Assembly: GCF_963169125.1 (NCBI RefSeq)
Contig: NC_084793.1
Coordinates: 38,032,578 to 38,096,577, forward strand
Length of the DNA: 64,000 nt
From: Humulus lupulus
Taxonomy: Eukaryota; Streptophyta; Magnoliopsida; Rosales; Cannabaceae
Direction: 5' to 3'
This document shows positions 12,850 to 24,790 of this stretch, piece by piece. The position numbers and the translations under genes were made by a program. How positions within the stretch are numbered: position 1 is the first letter of the stretch; each line of letters begins with the position of its first letter. The notes under the pieces are model-generated. The model was not told the origin of the DNA. It did no database searches and worked only from the letters and a program-made list of their open reading frames with translations.

Positions 12850-13223
12850 CTGTCGTGTATGATCAGTTGGGAGTGGTGAGATGCTCTTCGGCCATGCCTT
12901 TGAAGGCCTCCACTGCCCCGCATGTGGCTGAAGCTTCTGCTATTCTCCAAGGTATGCTTCTTTGTATTCGACTTGGCTTCCTTAAGATACGTATCAACTT
13001 AGATTGCCTCCGTGTTTGTCAAAGCATTCGGAGGCGCTGTCGTGTATGATCAGTTGGGAGTGGTGAGATGCTCTTCGGCCATGCCTTTGAAGGCCTCCAC
13101 TGCCCCGCATGTGGCTGAAGCTTCTGCTATTCTCCAAGGCATGCTTCTTTGTATTCGACTTGGTTTCCTTAAGATACATATCAACTTAGATTGCCTCCGT
13201 ATTTGTCAAAGCATTCGGAGCAA
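12850..13223 (+). repeat. 187-bp tandem duplication in the LINE RNase H domain
   Basis: Bases 12850-13036 are repeated almost exactly at 13037-13223, with only a handful of differences. The unit covers the segment with the second and third catalytic acidic residues of RNase H. Because 187 is not a multiple of three, the duplication shifts the frame. Confidence 0.9.
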
Positions 13224-13684
13224 AGATCCTAACCAATCCGAATTTGGAATCATGCTTCAAGATATTTTCCATGTGTGGAACTCTTTTTCTTCTATTTCCA
13301 TTTTCCATTGTAATAGGACTAATAACTCTATTGTTCATTCTCTTGCAAAACTTGCTTTATTTTTGGAGGATTCAAAAGTTTGGTGGCCAGGGCTACCTAT
13401 TTGTCTTTAGCCTTAAAACTTTTGTCTTTGATGTAATGTTGCTTACCCTGGTCTTAGTGCCTAATGAAATCTTATGATTTTTCTTTTAAAAAAAGTGAAG
13501 ATTCTTAGAAGGCTATTTAAAAATATATATGAGAAAAGAAAAAAATAGGGGTGAATACACGACTACCTTTTAATTAATTACATGTTTATTTTTATCTTCA
13601 TTAAAAGTATAAAGAAAGATTATACTGCTTTTAATTACAATACTAATTTACACTCATCTAGTCAATACAAAATCATTACTCTTT

Positions 13685-14110
13685 GGTGTTGTTTGGTAAT
13701 AATTAAAAAAATAGTTTTTGATTTGATTAATTAAAAATTTAAAAATTAAACATAAAATAGTGTTTGTTTACTTTATTTTTATTTATTATTTTTTTTAATT
13801 TTAAACAAAATTTATTAAATTTTGAAAATAGAAAATTTTCACTTTCAAATTTTTTTTAAACCATTTTCAAATTTTAGTTACTTTTTTTTTCTTCTCTTCT
13901 TCAAATCAACACCTCATTTTATATTGTTAAACAAAAAATAAAAATAAAAGTTATCAAATGCATTTATTATTTTTTATTTTTAAAAACAAAAAACAAAAAT
14001 AGCTACCAAACATATTTTTGTTTTTTAAAAATAAAGAAACAAAAATAAAATTAATATTTTCATTTTTGTGTTTAAAAAATTCAAAAACAAAAATTTTACC
14101 AAACACAACC
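13685..14110 (+). mobile_element. MITE copy 1 (Harbinger/Tourist-like ends), 426 bp
   Basis: The terminal inverted repeats are GGTGTTGTTTGGTAA and the reverse complement of TTACCAAACACAACC (13 of 15 matching), flanked by TTT on both sides. The interior is A/T-homopolymer rich and non-coding. A reverse-oriented copy lies at 20261-20648. The TIRs and 3-bp flank suggest PIF/Harbinger-type mobilisation, but TTT is not the usual TWA target, so the superfamily is tentative. Confidence 0.65.
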
Positions 14111-14727
14111 TTTATTAATCAAATAAGTATAGAAACATTATAAATTTGGTTTTCAAGTTATTTTTTAGTAATTAATATGACCAAAATTAATTAAAATCTA
14201 AATTTAAAATTAAAAACATTTGAATAATTTTAATTAATTGTAAACTTTAATTAATTTTTTCATTTCTTTTAATTATTTATTTATTTGAAATAATAATAAT
14301 TTTAATTTTTTTTTCTCAAAATCAACTATTTTAAGCATCTCATCATTTCGTTGAATTTCCTTAAAAAAATAAAATGAATTATTTTCTTAGGTTTTCAAAA
14401 ATTAATAAAAAATAATTAACAAAAAATTTAAATTTTTAGAAAAAGTATATTAAAAATATAAGAAGAAAAAAAAATATTAATTTTAAAATTTTTTGAGCTT
14501 TATGATATTTAAAACTATTTATATGCATATTTTTAAATTTTAATTTTAATTTTTAGAAAATTAATATTAAAATTTAATTTTAAATATAAATATTTTAGTC
14601 CTAATAAAAATAAATTTGATTAAAATTGTGCTTAATAATAATTTTATACTCATATGTAGCAAATGGATAGTAGTATTTAGATAATATAACTTCAAGATTT
14701 GTATTCAATACATAACTATCCACATGC

Positions 14728-17384
14728 TGAAACTAACTTTTGTCAACATCGGCATTGACAAAAATATGCCAACACTGTAGTTGTTCATGGGAAAGACTAC
14801 GATGTTGACAGTGTTTTGTCAACACCGGTGTTGATAAAAGTTGGTTTCAGCATTAGTTATAAATTCCAACTTCTTACTATCACAATGTATATTGTAGTTA
14901 TTTATAACTTCCTACAAATTTTCTAGAAATTCTGAATAATTTATGGTGCCGAAAACAATGTTCAAACCGTTGAATTTTATAATCATGTTTTTTTTCGAGT
15001 GCACATGTGTATCAAGCTGTTTTAACATTGTTTTTAACACAATAAATTATTCGGAATTTTTTGAAACTTTGTGAGATGTTCTAAATGACTACAATATACA
15101 CTGTCATAATAGAAAATTAGAATTTATTGTTAGGAACGAGTTTCCTAATGCGTAGCGGAAAGGTGGTGAGTTGGCCCAGTGTACAACAAAAATTTTGTAA
15201 CAATATTGTTACTACTTTTAAATATGTGGATCCATTAATATACATACATCAATCTTAAGCAATAATATCAAACATATCTCTTGATGCCTATCAAGTGTTA
15301 TTGCTATCTTTTCGTAATTTGAACGAACTTCATATTCAAACTGCTCCTAAGTACTTACAACAAAATCTTCCACAACGTTCTCTACACCCAAGAAGTGTGT
15401 GGGCACTTAGAGAATAAATGATAGTTAATTTCTGATTTTACTTGATGTACTCAACACATGAGATCAAGAGAATATGCCTGAGATTGTTTCTTTATCTTTT
15501 TTAGGGAAAGATAGAAAAATATCGTTCTCTTTTCTTCAGAGCGAATAAAATTCTATATTGAGTATATTAGTTTCTATTTTATGATAAATCTAACTTAAAT
15601 AGAACTATTCAAATTTAAAAAATAAATCTGTAACTAATTTATAATTTATCTTTTAATTAATTAATTATCTTATTAATGAAAATATCCAAAAATTAACTTT
15701 TGAATTTTCCATTAATTAATTAATTAAATAAATAAAATTGAAAAATCTATCACCGAAAAACTTAGGGATATTTCAATAATTATTTAATTATTTATTCAAA
15801 CTACCTTATATAAAAATCCAACAAGCCGATAATTAATTCAAATCTGAATTAATTATCTTTTTAACTAATTATCAAATATAATTAATTATTTTAATAAATA
15901 TCAATCTTTTAAATTCAAATCTAATTTGAACTTATCAAATTATTATCTCCCAGTCAAATAAAGATATTTAATTAATTCTACCAATTAATTAAAATCAATT
16001 TAAATTAAATAATAATTTCGAAATTAAATATTTAATTTATTATAATTTCAAAAATTATAATTAATTATTTAATATAATTTCGAAAATAAATTTAATTAGT
16101 TAATATAATTTCGAAAATTACATAATAATTAAGTATTAATTAATTTTGTTAATTAAAACTAATTTGTAATTAATTAATTAATCACTATTATCATATAATT
16201 TCATATTTGGCCAGAATAATAAATTTCTTCTTAAATATGTCTTTCAACCATTTTTTCATTTATATCAACTCTTGCCTTGAATAATATTGATAGAGCCGCA
16301 CTGGGGACCTATAGACTTATAATTTCAAACTCTAATAATTTTGAGATTATTGATTAATCTCCTTGATTAAATAATCTTAATTTATTAATCTCATAATTAC
16401 TCTATTATAAATATGAGATTGCACTATTGTAATTATAGACATTTCATTTACTGAGTACTTTATAAAATAAAGCGTCAATTGATATAATAATTACATACAA
16501 ATTAACCCTCTAATAATGGTTCATAATTAACTGGGAATAAAATTATTGTTTTACCCTTTTAATTATATCTTGTTTCCTTAAGTACCATTGACTTTACTAG
16601 TGAATGTTAATTCATAACTAAATTATGAATTTGAGCTTAATAACCTTTCAGTCATAAAAGTCAACTCTTAAGAGAACCATTATTAAATCTCTTACGAGAA
16701 GGTATAGATTCAATATCGGTATACTATGTCTCAGCCATTTACATTAATGAGTTCCAAAAACAAAAGTTTATAGCCTGATCATTTTGACAGACACTAACGA
16801 GTGAATTAAAGAACTCATATAACATAAACATGAGTTCATAGTAACTTCAGAATTAAGATCTATTTGTATATGATCATCAGTTGATATATTTAATTAATAC
16901 TTCGAAACGGTATTTAACTAAGTATTAATAAACATATTTGGTCAAATTCTATATATTCTCTAATATATAAAGTACATCCACTAAAGTGTTCTACTACATT
17001 AGTAATCCGGATCTAGATCACATTTATTCATAATGTTAGTGGACCGTATTTGCAGTAATTAATCTAAAGATTTCATAACTTTATTTTACTGCGAACTATT
17101 TAAGTTCATTTGTCTCAAACACAATCTTCCTGTACCATTACATGGTTGAGATCACATATATGAACTTATGAATTTTTCTAATATTTACTTAATATTATCA
17201 TAGAATTATATAGTCCATAAAATATATGCATAACAAATTTTATTTATTTATTTATTTCTTAAAACAATGTCTACTACATATGATTTCAGGACACAATTTC
17301 CAATATTTATGACTATTGACATGTCGAAACAAACTTTTATAAATACCGATATTGACAAAAAACTGGCAACATTGTAGTCATTCC
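14728..17384. repeat. Foldback (inverted-repeat) element split by a Copia solo LTR
   Basis: The left arm 14790-14945 is the reverse complement, with scattered mismatches, of a right arm made of 15041-15127 plus 17311-17384. Key matching blocks are GACTACGATGTTGACAG against ...CATTGTAGTC, and ATTCTGAATAATTTAT against AATAAATTATTCGGAAT. The right arm becomes continuous only when the solo LTR (15128-17305) and one TSD are removed. A further inverted copy of the outer arm lies at 14728-14785. It is non-coding, and the boundaries and superfamily are not defined. Confidence 0.7.
15128..17305 (-). mobile_element. Solo LTR (Copia-type, antisense) in the foldback element, TSD TTTAT
   Basis: The 2,178-bp LTR starts TGTTAGGAACGAG and ends CAATTTCCAATA, with a perfect TSD TTTAT (15123-15127 and 17306-17310). 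On the minus strand it reads TATTGGAAATTGTGTCC, the expected TGTTGGAAATTGTGTCC start of a common plant Copia LTR with a changed terminal base. The interior is very AT-rich and non-coding. Confidence 0.85.
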
Positions 17385-17625
17385 ATATATATGTTAAGTC
17401 ATAAAAAATAAAGTTTTTTTTCTTATTAAAAAAATTAGAGCCAATAGGATTTTTTTTCTGCTATTTGCTAACGGAGGTAACAACACTATATTCATAATTT
17501 TTTAGACAAAATACACACCACATCTATAAAATTTGAGAAATATTGGAGGGTATTTGACTCTTTAACTAAAAAAAACTATTTTTCTGTTTTTAAAACTTAA
17601 AAATTATTTTATGAAAACAAGTAGA

Positions 17626-18198
17626 GGTGTTTGACATAATTTTCAGAAAATAAATTTTAAAAATAAAGTTACAAAAAATATAAAATTTTGAGAACAAAAA
17701 AAAATTGTTTTTAGTTGTTCTCAATTTTTTTTCTCACATCACATTATTAATTATTATTATCACACATCACTTTCTCTCTCATTATTTTATCTCTCATCAC
17801 TTGCTCTTTCATCACTTTTGATTTCCTTATTTTCTCTCTCATCACTTCCTATATAATCATTTTCTCTCTCATTTTTTTCTTATATTAATTTTTCTCTTAT
17901 CAATTTTTCTTCCTCAAAATGTCTATCCTTACATTCTATCTCCTTATTTTTCATCAATTTTTCTTTCACATTACTTTATCTCATTATTTAATACAAAATT
18001 TTAAAAGATTTTTATTTTTGTAAATAGTTTTAATAATTTTTATTTAAGATTTAAAAAAAAGAAAACTAAAAATTATTTTTAGAAAACATTAACAAAAAAA
18101 TTCGTTGTTTTTTTAAAACTACAAAAACTGTGTTCTGTTCTCATTTCTGAAAGCATAATTTTGAAAAGAAAAAAAACAAAAAATAATATCAAACCACC
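17626..18198. mobile_element. Probable MITE with GGTG(G)TTTGA termini
   Basis: The left end GGTGTTTGACATAATTTT and the right end (reverse complement GGTGGTTTGATATTATTTTT) are inverted repeats around a non-coding T/C-rich interior with repeated 'tctctcatcact' stretches (17770-17900). No clear TSD is seen, so the ends are approximate. Confidence 0.5.
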
Positions 18199-18908
18199 GT
18201 TGATTTTTCAAAAGAGTTTATTGGTTTCCTAAAAAAAATATAGGTTACCATGTACAACATTTTACCTAAATGGAGTGTTTACTATTACAACCTTAAATAA
18301 TAATAATAATTTTTTTTAAAAATGGAACAACATTAAATAATTTAAAAGTGTTGAAATGCTATATTTTAGCATTTTGTCAAATTTTAGGCTCTTAAAATTG
18401 TGTTAAAATAACAAGTTTAGTATATCAATAAATACAATTTTTTTTTAATTTTAATTTATTTCATTTTTTTAATAATTAGAGATCTCAGTCACACAAACCT
18501 ATTTATTAAAGCAGTGTTTTTCTTTTGGCAATTATGGTAGAAGTAGTCGAATTCGGCGGATCTACGGCAAAAGGAATGGTGTTAATTAGATGGTATTATT
18601 ATTCAAAATGTGTAATTAATACTATAGAGACGTTGTTTCTTTTTTCTTAATGAAATGTTTAATTTGAATAATAGAAGAACGGGTAAGAATAGATTAGATT
18701 ATTTGAAGTCATTAAGTTGAGTATATTGTATTAAATGTGAGCTTTAAAATCCCGCCAGTTCCGTGATATGGTTTTTAATGCTATTGTTACTATTTTTAGT
18801 CCTCTATTTCCTTTAATTTTTGGATGCTTTTTCCTACTCGCATTGTCCGAGTGTAACAAACAGCTAACTTAAAGTCTAAAATTAAATAATGGCATATTTT
18901 TAGCTTAA

Positions 18909-19284
18909 CACTATGTTTGGTTGGAGGGAGAAGATAATAGATGGAGAGGAGAGGAGAGGAGAGGGGAGGATGGAGAAAGGTGAGGAGAGATTGTCAATGC
19001 TCTTATTTAGTAAAAGGGATTGAAAGAAGGAAATGATAGATGAGAAGATAGTAAATCCTCCTTAATCTCCCATTTAGAAATTTTCTATTAATGGGAAGAT
19101 TCATACTCGTCATTATAATTATGTTCTCTTAAATTATTATTAAAAATTAATCATAACACTAAATAAATAATTTCATAAATATATATTTATGTATCTCATA
19201 TCAAACACCATAAAAATATTATTACTTTCTTTTTTGTATTCTATATTTTTCATTTACTCTTCATCTGTGGTACCAAACATAGCA
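18909..19284. mobile_element. Probable MITE with CTATGTTTGGT inverted ends
   Basis: CTATGTTTGGT (18911-18921) and ACCAAACATAG (19272-19282) are perfect 11-bp inverted repeats about 370 bp apart. The interior begins with a purine-rich GAGAGG run (18935-18975). The TSD is not clear. Confidence 0.55.
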
Positions 19285-20260
19285 TATAAATTAGATCAAA
19301 TAACCTTTTGTCAGTCATGATGATTATGTTTTATCTCGTTGATCTAATACATATATTTTGACAAAAAAAAATGGTTTGTATGAAATAGAACATTTATGTA
19401 ATACAATCCAATGTTATGTCAATTCAAATATACACATTACAATTTGATCTACTAAACTTATTTAATTTCTTACACCAAAAGCTATAACAATAAATTTATA
19501 TAAGTTACACAATTATATATAAGAGCATTTATGATCTACTAAATATTTTGTACTTATTCAATTTAAGAATTAGTACAAAATGATTTTTGATACTTTCTAA
19601 CAAAATATCTAATATATCACAAGAAAAAGTTACAGATATTCTGTAAAATAGCATTTGAAAATATATTTTTTTTACTAAATGTCGCATTTATTTATTTATT
19701 AAAAAGAAAAAATAGCGCGTGAACTTAGTTTATGTAGGAAGCGCGTAGAACATAAGGAGTATAATTATTTAAAAGAAAAAAAGAGGAAAAAAATAAGGGT
19801 GGATCTAGGTTCCATCATTCATACATTTCATAAAGCGCGTGAAAGTGGGTCCCTCCAATCGATCACTCGAAAGGCGAGAGTTGCGGAACCAGTAAACTGG
19901 TCTTAGCTTTTGCTTTTTCCCAATACCTGACTCACTTTCCTTTTTTTTCTTTTTATAGGTTCAATTTTCTTAATTTTTTTTCTATTTGATTGAATAATCT
20001 CTGTTGCTTCAACTCCTTAAAAACATTTTAAATTTGAACGTGATCACATTTGCATAGGTCGCGGCAACTTCATTATACTTTTTCAAATGGGCCATGATTT
20101 ATTATTTGGTATATATCCACTTCTTTTTTAAAATAAAGACTTGATCGATTCCAATAAAAAAAAAAATTATTTATGTTTATTTCACTGTTTTTTTTTTATG
20201 TATATTTTCTATATTACTAATAAAAGAAATGCTACAGCCAAACCAGAGGGAATTAACAAA

Positions 20261-20648
20261 GGTTATGTTTTGTAAATTTTTGGTTTTGAATTTTTTAAAT
20301 ACAGAAATGGAAATATAATTTTATTTTTATTTCTTTATTTTAAAAAAATAAAAATATGTTTAGTAACTATTTTTGTTTTTAAAAACAAAAAATAATAAAT
20401 CAATTTTATTTTTATTTTTTATTTAACAATATGAGATGTGTTGATTTGAAGAAGAGAAGAAAAAAAAAACGGAAAAGTCGAAAACAGTTTAAAAAAATTT
20501 TGAAAGTGAAAAAATTCTACTTTCAAAATTTAATAAATTTTAATAAATAATAAATACAAATAGATTTAACAAATACATTTTATGTTTAATTGTCAAATTT
20601 TTAATTAATTAAATAAAAAACTATTTTTAAGTGTTACCAAATAGCACC
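20261..20648 (-). mobile_element. MITE copy 2, reverse orientation, 388 bp
   Basis: It is the reverse complement of the MITE at 13685-14110, with matching blocks along its whole length such as GATTTGAAGAAGAGAAG. It is flanked by AAA on both sides (20258-20260 and 20649-20651). Confidence 0.65.
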
Positions 20649-22083
20649 AAAGTGTTCTTTACATTATTTTCTTACAACTAAACCTTTAAATTTCTTTATT
20701 TTAAATTTTTTTGATAATATTTATTGAAGAAGGTATACATGCTAATCTATATCTATATATTTATATAAAGGAAAGCATCAAAAACATGATGTGACACTCT
20801 ACAAATTTTCTAAATTACTTTATCTATTTTTTTATTTTTTCTCATTTTTTTATTCAACATTTCTAATAAAATATATTTTTATTCTACTTTTCTATTTTAT
20901 TTTATTTTAGTTTCTAAATATCTATCTATATAATAATAGGCATATATAAATATATATTTAAATTTACTTAAAAATATAAGTACAACACAATTATATAAAA
21001 TAAAATATATTTTGATCCATTTTATTTTAGTCAAATATTATTTATGAAAATTCAATACTAACTCTTTGTTTAACAAATTTTTAATAATTTATTATAACAT
21101 TTTAAAAATAAAGGGTCCAAATAAGTAAACACGAAGTTCATAAATTAATTTTTTAAAATAAAAGGTTTAAACATGTAATTGAATACATAAAACACAAGGT
21201 TTGAAATTTAATTTTTTTAAATAAATGGTCTAAACAGGTAATCAAATACACGTGGTTCAAATAATCTATTTATATATACCAATTTTTAACATTTTGACAA
21301 AATATGAGATCCAAAAGTTAATTTTTTAAAAATAAATGATTAAAATGGATGATCAGCTAAAATAGAAGATTCAAAATAGTGTGAATCCTTACACAAAACA
21401 TATATTATATATAATTTATTTTTTATAAATAATTTTTAACCTTTTGAATACATACACGACCCAAATGTTAATTTTTATAAATAAAATGTTAAAACGGGTA
21501 GTTAGTTGAAATATCGTATTCAAATAATCGATCAATCTATTCACATTTTTAACTTTTTAAGAAAGCATGAGATCTAAAACATAATTTTTATAAATAAAAT
21601 GTAATCAGCTAAAATAACTTTGTGCGAAGCACAATTATATTTTCTAATTCGTAATAAACTCAGAAAATTACTTTAAAACTACTACGAATTTAAAGTGCAA
21701 AATTATATATAAGAAAATACTTATGCAACTAATAATTATTTTGACTAACATTATCAAATCATAAATTGTAATTAATGTTCCAAAATAGAAACCAATTAAC
21801 TCCTATATTTCCTAACCTCATCAATAATTGGATCTTCAGTTTATGATATTTAGTAACTAATGCTATAAATAGTTTTTGACTAATAATATTGGAGAAGATA
21901 AAATTATATAACTAATGCTATGTGCACACATTTTTTACATTAAAAACAAAATGTGATCGGGCATAAAAATAGTTGACCAGATAAATTTATATGATTTTAC
22001 AATACATGATGTGTTTGTAATCATCCCTTTCTTATAAAAAAAAAATGATGTGTTACCCTTAATGAAAATAGTATAATTTGTGT

Positions 22084-22326
22084 TAAGCCATCTCCAATAA
22101 ATAATGCTGTCAAATTTAGCACAAATAAAGAGTAAATCTTATATTTGGCACAATTGGGTATAAGTGCAAATTAAAATATATATATATATATAAAACTATA
22201 ATAAATATTCATTTGGCAAAAGTGTAAATAAAAAATGTCATTAATTGCTATAGGAAATTTAACATATGCTATATATGTAGTATGTGTTAAATTGTCTAAT
22301 TTTGCACTCCATTAAAAATGTTCTTA
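22084..22326. mobile_element. Decayed MITE ('TAAGCCATCTCCAAT' type)
   Basis: The left end TAAGCCATCTCCAAT and the right end (reverse complement TAAGAACATTTTTAAT) are weak inverted repeats typical of short plant MITEs. It is about 243 bp and non-coding. Confidence 0.4.
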
Positions 22327-22369
22327 CACATACCATATATTGTTGATGAGTAAACTAATCAGAAATGTG

Positions 22370-23849
22370 TGTTGATGGTAAAATCTCGTCAACGAAATTA
22401 GATCGGAAAACTCAAAGGTAAGTCAAGTGATGTTTATATAAGAACTGAGAATAAACTTTAAGGAAAAGTAAACACAGATAAATGATGGAGCAAGTCTTGG
22501 TATATTTCTCAATAGCCTCTGCTTACAATGAATTTTCCAACCCCTTCTCATGTGGGAGAGGGGTCCCTTTTATAGTAGGCTCTGATGGCCTGGGATACAT
22601 GGTGGTCCAGGAGACCAAATGGTACATAAGTACTCTGTCAGGAGAGTGGTTTCAGAAGCTGAGGTCTTGCATCCAGTACAGGGGCAGGCGTCAGGAGGAT
22701 GTCTCCACTACTTGTCCGTACCCATGTCAGTGGAGTGGGGACAGACATAGTGGCGCAGGTGGTAGTGGTGTCGACTCTGACTCCTGGCCGTAGACGTACG
22801 GGCCATAACTCTTATTCCAGCATTTCCACTCCCCCACTGGTACGGGTGTCCGTACTTCGACATACAGGGTCTTAAGGGCCGTACCCATTACTAGATCGTA
22901 CATGAATGTTCCATTCGACTCGTACCCGAACCTCTAAGCATTGGGGTCTTCAAGGCATAGGGAATGGGACACTTGGTGCATGCAGTGGTCGTGACGTGAG
23001 GCGAGGCTCTCGGGTCCTTGGGCATGGGATGCCTGAAGCACCCCGAGGTCACTCCTGAGCATGGGTGATGGGCATGTGGCCTCAACAGATGTCTAAGGGT
23101 GCAAGGCGAGACACCTTCCTCGCGAGCCCCTTGTGGACATGGCTCCCTTGGCGTGTCATCCCACTCGAGTGGCCACCTGGTGGCGTGGCTCCCATGCCAC
23201 TCAGACTTTGAAGTCCATGGCATGGCTCATATTCCTTCGCGAGACCTCCTTGGGAGGCCTGTTGATGGCGTGGCGCGCGCAGGATGCGGGTCCTCGCATG
23301 GTGTTGGGCGCGCGCGGGACACGTGGCCTCGCCTGGTGCTGGGCGCATGCGAGGCAGGGGGCCTCACCTGGTGCTGGCGCGCGCGAGGGTGTGGCCTCAC
23401 CTGGTGCTGGCGCGCGCGAGGGGGTGGCCTCGCCTGGTGCTGGTGCGCGCGAAGGGGTGGCCTCGCCTGATGCTGGGCGCGCGCGTGGAAAAGGGCCTCG
23501 CCTGGTGCTGGCGCGCGCGAGGGGGTGGCCTCGCCTGGTGCTGGCGCGCGCAAGGCCATCAGGGCTGCCGCGCGAGAGGCAACAGTGGCTCGGGGTCACC
23601 CCAACCCAGCCATATTTTTGGGCGTTTATGGGGCCTAAGCATACACTTTGAGTCTTTTATGGGCATGGAATATTGAGCATCCACAAAGGCCACACTTCAT
23701 GGCTCACTAAGTGATGCTTCCCTTGGGACAATCTCTCAGTTTCCCAAGACTTATAGGTCTGAGCCTGATAATGTGACTAAGTGATCTTTAGCCTTGTATT
23801 TTCACCATGTACTGGGGATTTTTTTCTTGGTGGATTTTTGGCATCCACA
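22370..23849 (-). mobile_element. Solo LTR (Tat-type, antisense) with GC-rich minisatellite, TSD ATGTG
   Basis: The 1,480-bp LTR starts TGTTGATGGTAAAATCTCGTC and ends GGCATCCACA, with a perfect TSD ATGTG (22365-22369 and 23850-23854). Read on the minus strand, a TATA box (CTATAAAAGGGACC, around 22562-22575) is preceded by a GC-rich tandem array, i.e. the array sits in U3. ORFs in it (for example 22482-22793 and several at 23099-23676) are by-products of the repeat. Confidence 0.88.
23297..23560. repeat. 33-bp GC-rich minisatellite in U3 of the solo LTR
   Basis: About eight units of roughly 33 bp (spacing 33-35) carry CCTGGTGCTGGCGCGCGCGA. Unit starts are near 23297, 23332, 23367, 23400, 23433, 23466, 23501 and 23534. 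The CpG density is far above the surrounding AT-rich DNA. Confidence 0.9.
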
Positions 23850-23937
23850 ATGTGATTTTAATACAAATACATATTTATAAAAAATGGTAAAAAACAATAG
23901 AAAGAAAACAGGTTAATTACAAACAACACGGTACGGT

Positions 23938-24725
23938 TGTACGTCCTGAAATTCAGCACGAGTCTTTTAGACAGCTCGGATACAGCTGGCTAGCCAAGAA
24001 CTATAATAGATGATCCATAAATTCATATTTCCTCTGTAAAGACAGCGCGATTTCCCAGGTAAATAGCACGAGTTGATGTACACAAAGCAATAGACATGAG
24101 CTGATAACACCTATGAAGCATAGCATCCAAGACACGAGCTGACGCTACACTCAGCTCGGGGTATTCTGAAGATGTGCCATTTCCCTAGATCTTTATAAAC
24201 CTGGATACATTATGTAGACGTGCGTGGACAGGCATTACATGTCCACAAATTCCTGAAATCCCGGACACATAATATAATCGTGCATAATCAGACATCACAT
24301 GTCCGGTTATCCCTGATGACCCATGATCAGTTTTACCTAATGATTAGAATATACCTTAATATAAATTGTAATATTCATCATTAGTGTGAGACAGATCACA
24401 CGAGGGATTTAGATTCACGTGATGACCCCAATGCCCCTCCAGGAAATTTCTCTATAAATACTAAGACCTTGGATGGGGAGAGGGGTAGTGGTTTTTCTCT
24501 ATAATGCAAAAACTTTGTCAAAATTGAGAGAGAGATAAACAATAATAACACAGACTCGGGACTAGGGGGATTTTAACCTCCGAACCACGTAAAAAGGAAC
24601 GAGTGTTCTTGATATTTCGTTTCTAGTGTTTTTAAGTATCATTTTCTTATTACGATTTACCATTAAGCACTAATCGATCCCAACTATTTTCGTAAATTCA
24701 CTGTTGGTGAAAAACCGCGTCAATA
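23938..24725 (+). repeat. 5' LTR of element A
   Basis: The 788-bp LTR runs TGTACGTCC...CGCGTCAATA. A TATA box TCTATAAATACT lies at about 24452-24462. It differs from the 3' LTR at about 38 positions by hand count, mostly transitions (roughly 5%). Confidence 0.88.
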
Positions 24726-24746
24726 GATTGGTGCTTTCATTGAGAG
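24726..24746 (+). other. Primer-binding/leader start of element A
   Basis: GATTGGTGCTTTCATTGAGA directly follows the 5' LTR. The same sequence, TTGGTGCTTTCATTGAGAGC, directly follows the 5' LTR of element C on the minus strand (about 52537-52559). Its position and conservation mark it as the primer-binding site. I have not matched it to a specific tRNA. Confidence 0.65.
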
Positions 24747-24790
24747 CTGCAGATTAGTGCTATTGTGAAAGATTCATATCAAAGTTCATC

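Larger units (their letters stand above)
6493..13410 (+). pseudogene. LINE ORF2: endonuclease, reverse transcriptase, zf-RVT, RNase H; interrupted
   Basis: ORF2 nicks target DNA and copies the element RNA at the nick. Visible modules in order: apurinic-type endonuclease (WNVQG at about 6510, SET at 6597, GGDMNE at 6895, GSDHLP at 7915-7932); RT (SPGKDG at 8620, GLRQGDPLSPF at 9180, catalytic FADD at about 9329); zf-RVT (CPICC...H...C at 12401-12454); RNase H (VDAG at about 12804, E in the AEAS stretch, D in INLDC). It is broken by solo LTRs at 7116-7873 and 9447-11321. In-frame stops lie at 6955-6957, 8348-8350, 11902-11904, 12106-12108, 12278-12280 and 12669-12671. A one-base frameshift lies near 12320, and a 187-bp duplication sits inside RNase H. 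Removing each solo LTR with one TSD copy brings the flanking frames back together, which confirms the order of events. Confidence 0.85.
4747..13495 (+). mobile_element. L1-type LINE retrotransposon, full length but degenerate, with two nested solo LTRs
   Basis: This is a complete non-LTR element with ORF1 (DUF4283-like plus CCHC knuckle) and ORF2 (endonuclease, reverse transcriptase, zf-RVT, RNase H), ending in a short A tail (TTTTAAAAAAAG, 13485-13495). An 8-bp direct repeat TGAAGATT flanks it (4739-4746 and 13496-13503) and is a likely TSD. The net length without the two solo LTRs is about 6.1 kb, normal for a plant L1. It carries many in-frame stops, at least one frameshift in ORF2 and a 187-bp internal duplication, so it is dead. 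With only 8 bp of TSD, the 5' end is less certain than the 3' end. Confidence 0.8.
13496..22369. other. Gene-free AT-rich region with MITEs and one Copia solo LTR
   Basis: No ORF of 60 codons or more occurs on either strand. Long A/T runs dominate. Recognisable pieces are listed separately (13685-14110, 14728-17384, 15128-17305, 17626-18198, 18909-19284, 20261-20648, 22084-22326). I see nothing recognisable at 14111-14727, 18199-18908, 19285-20260 (except a slightly GC-richer patch at about 19810-19925) or 20649-22083. Confidence 0.7.

Noticed and set aside
4790..13410. Host reverse-transcriptase-like or RNase H gene
   Set aside because: The domain order, A tail, flanking direct repeat and many stops fit a dead L1-type LINE.
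19810..19925. GC-richer patch that might be a host promoter or exon
   Set aside because: There is no ORF, no TATA box with a following transcript structure and no recognisable homology. It is too short to support a call.
23099..23676. Six overlapping ORFs of 88-172 codons on both strands
   Set aside because: They all run through the 33-bp minisatellite. A unit length divisible by three and a high GC content keep many frames open. They have no start context or homology and lie inside a solo LTR.
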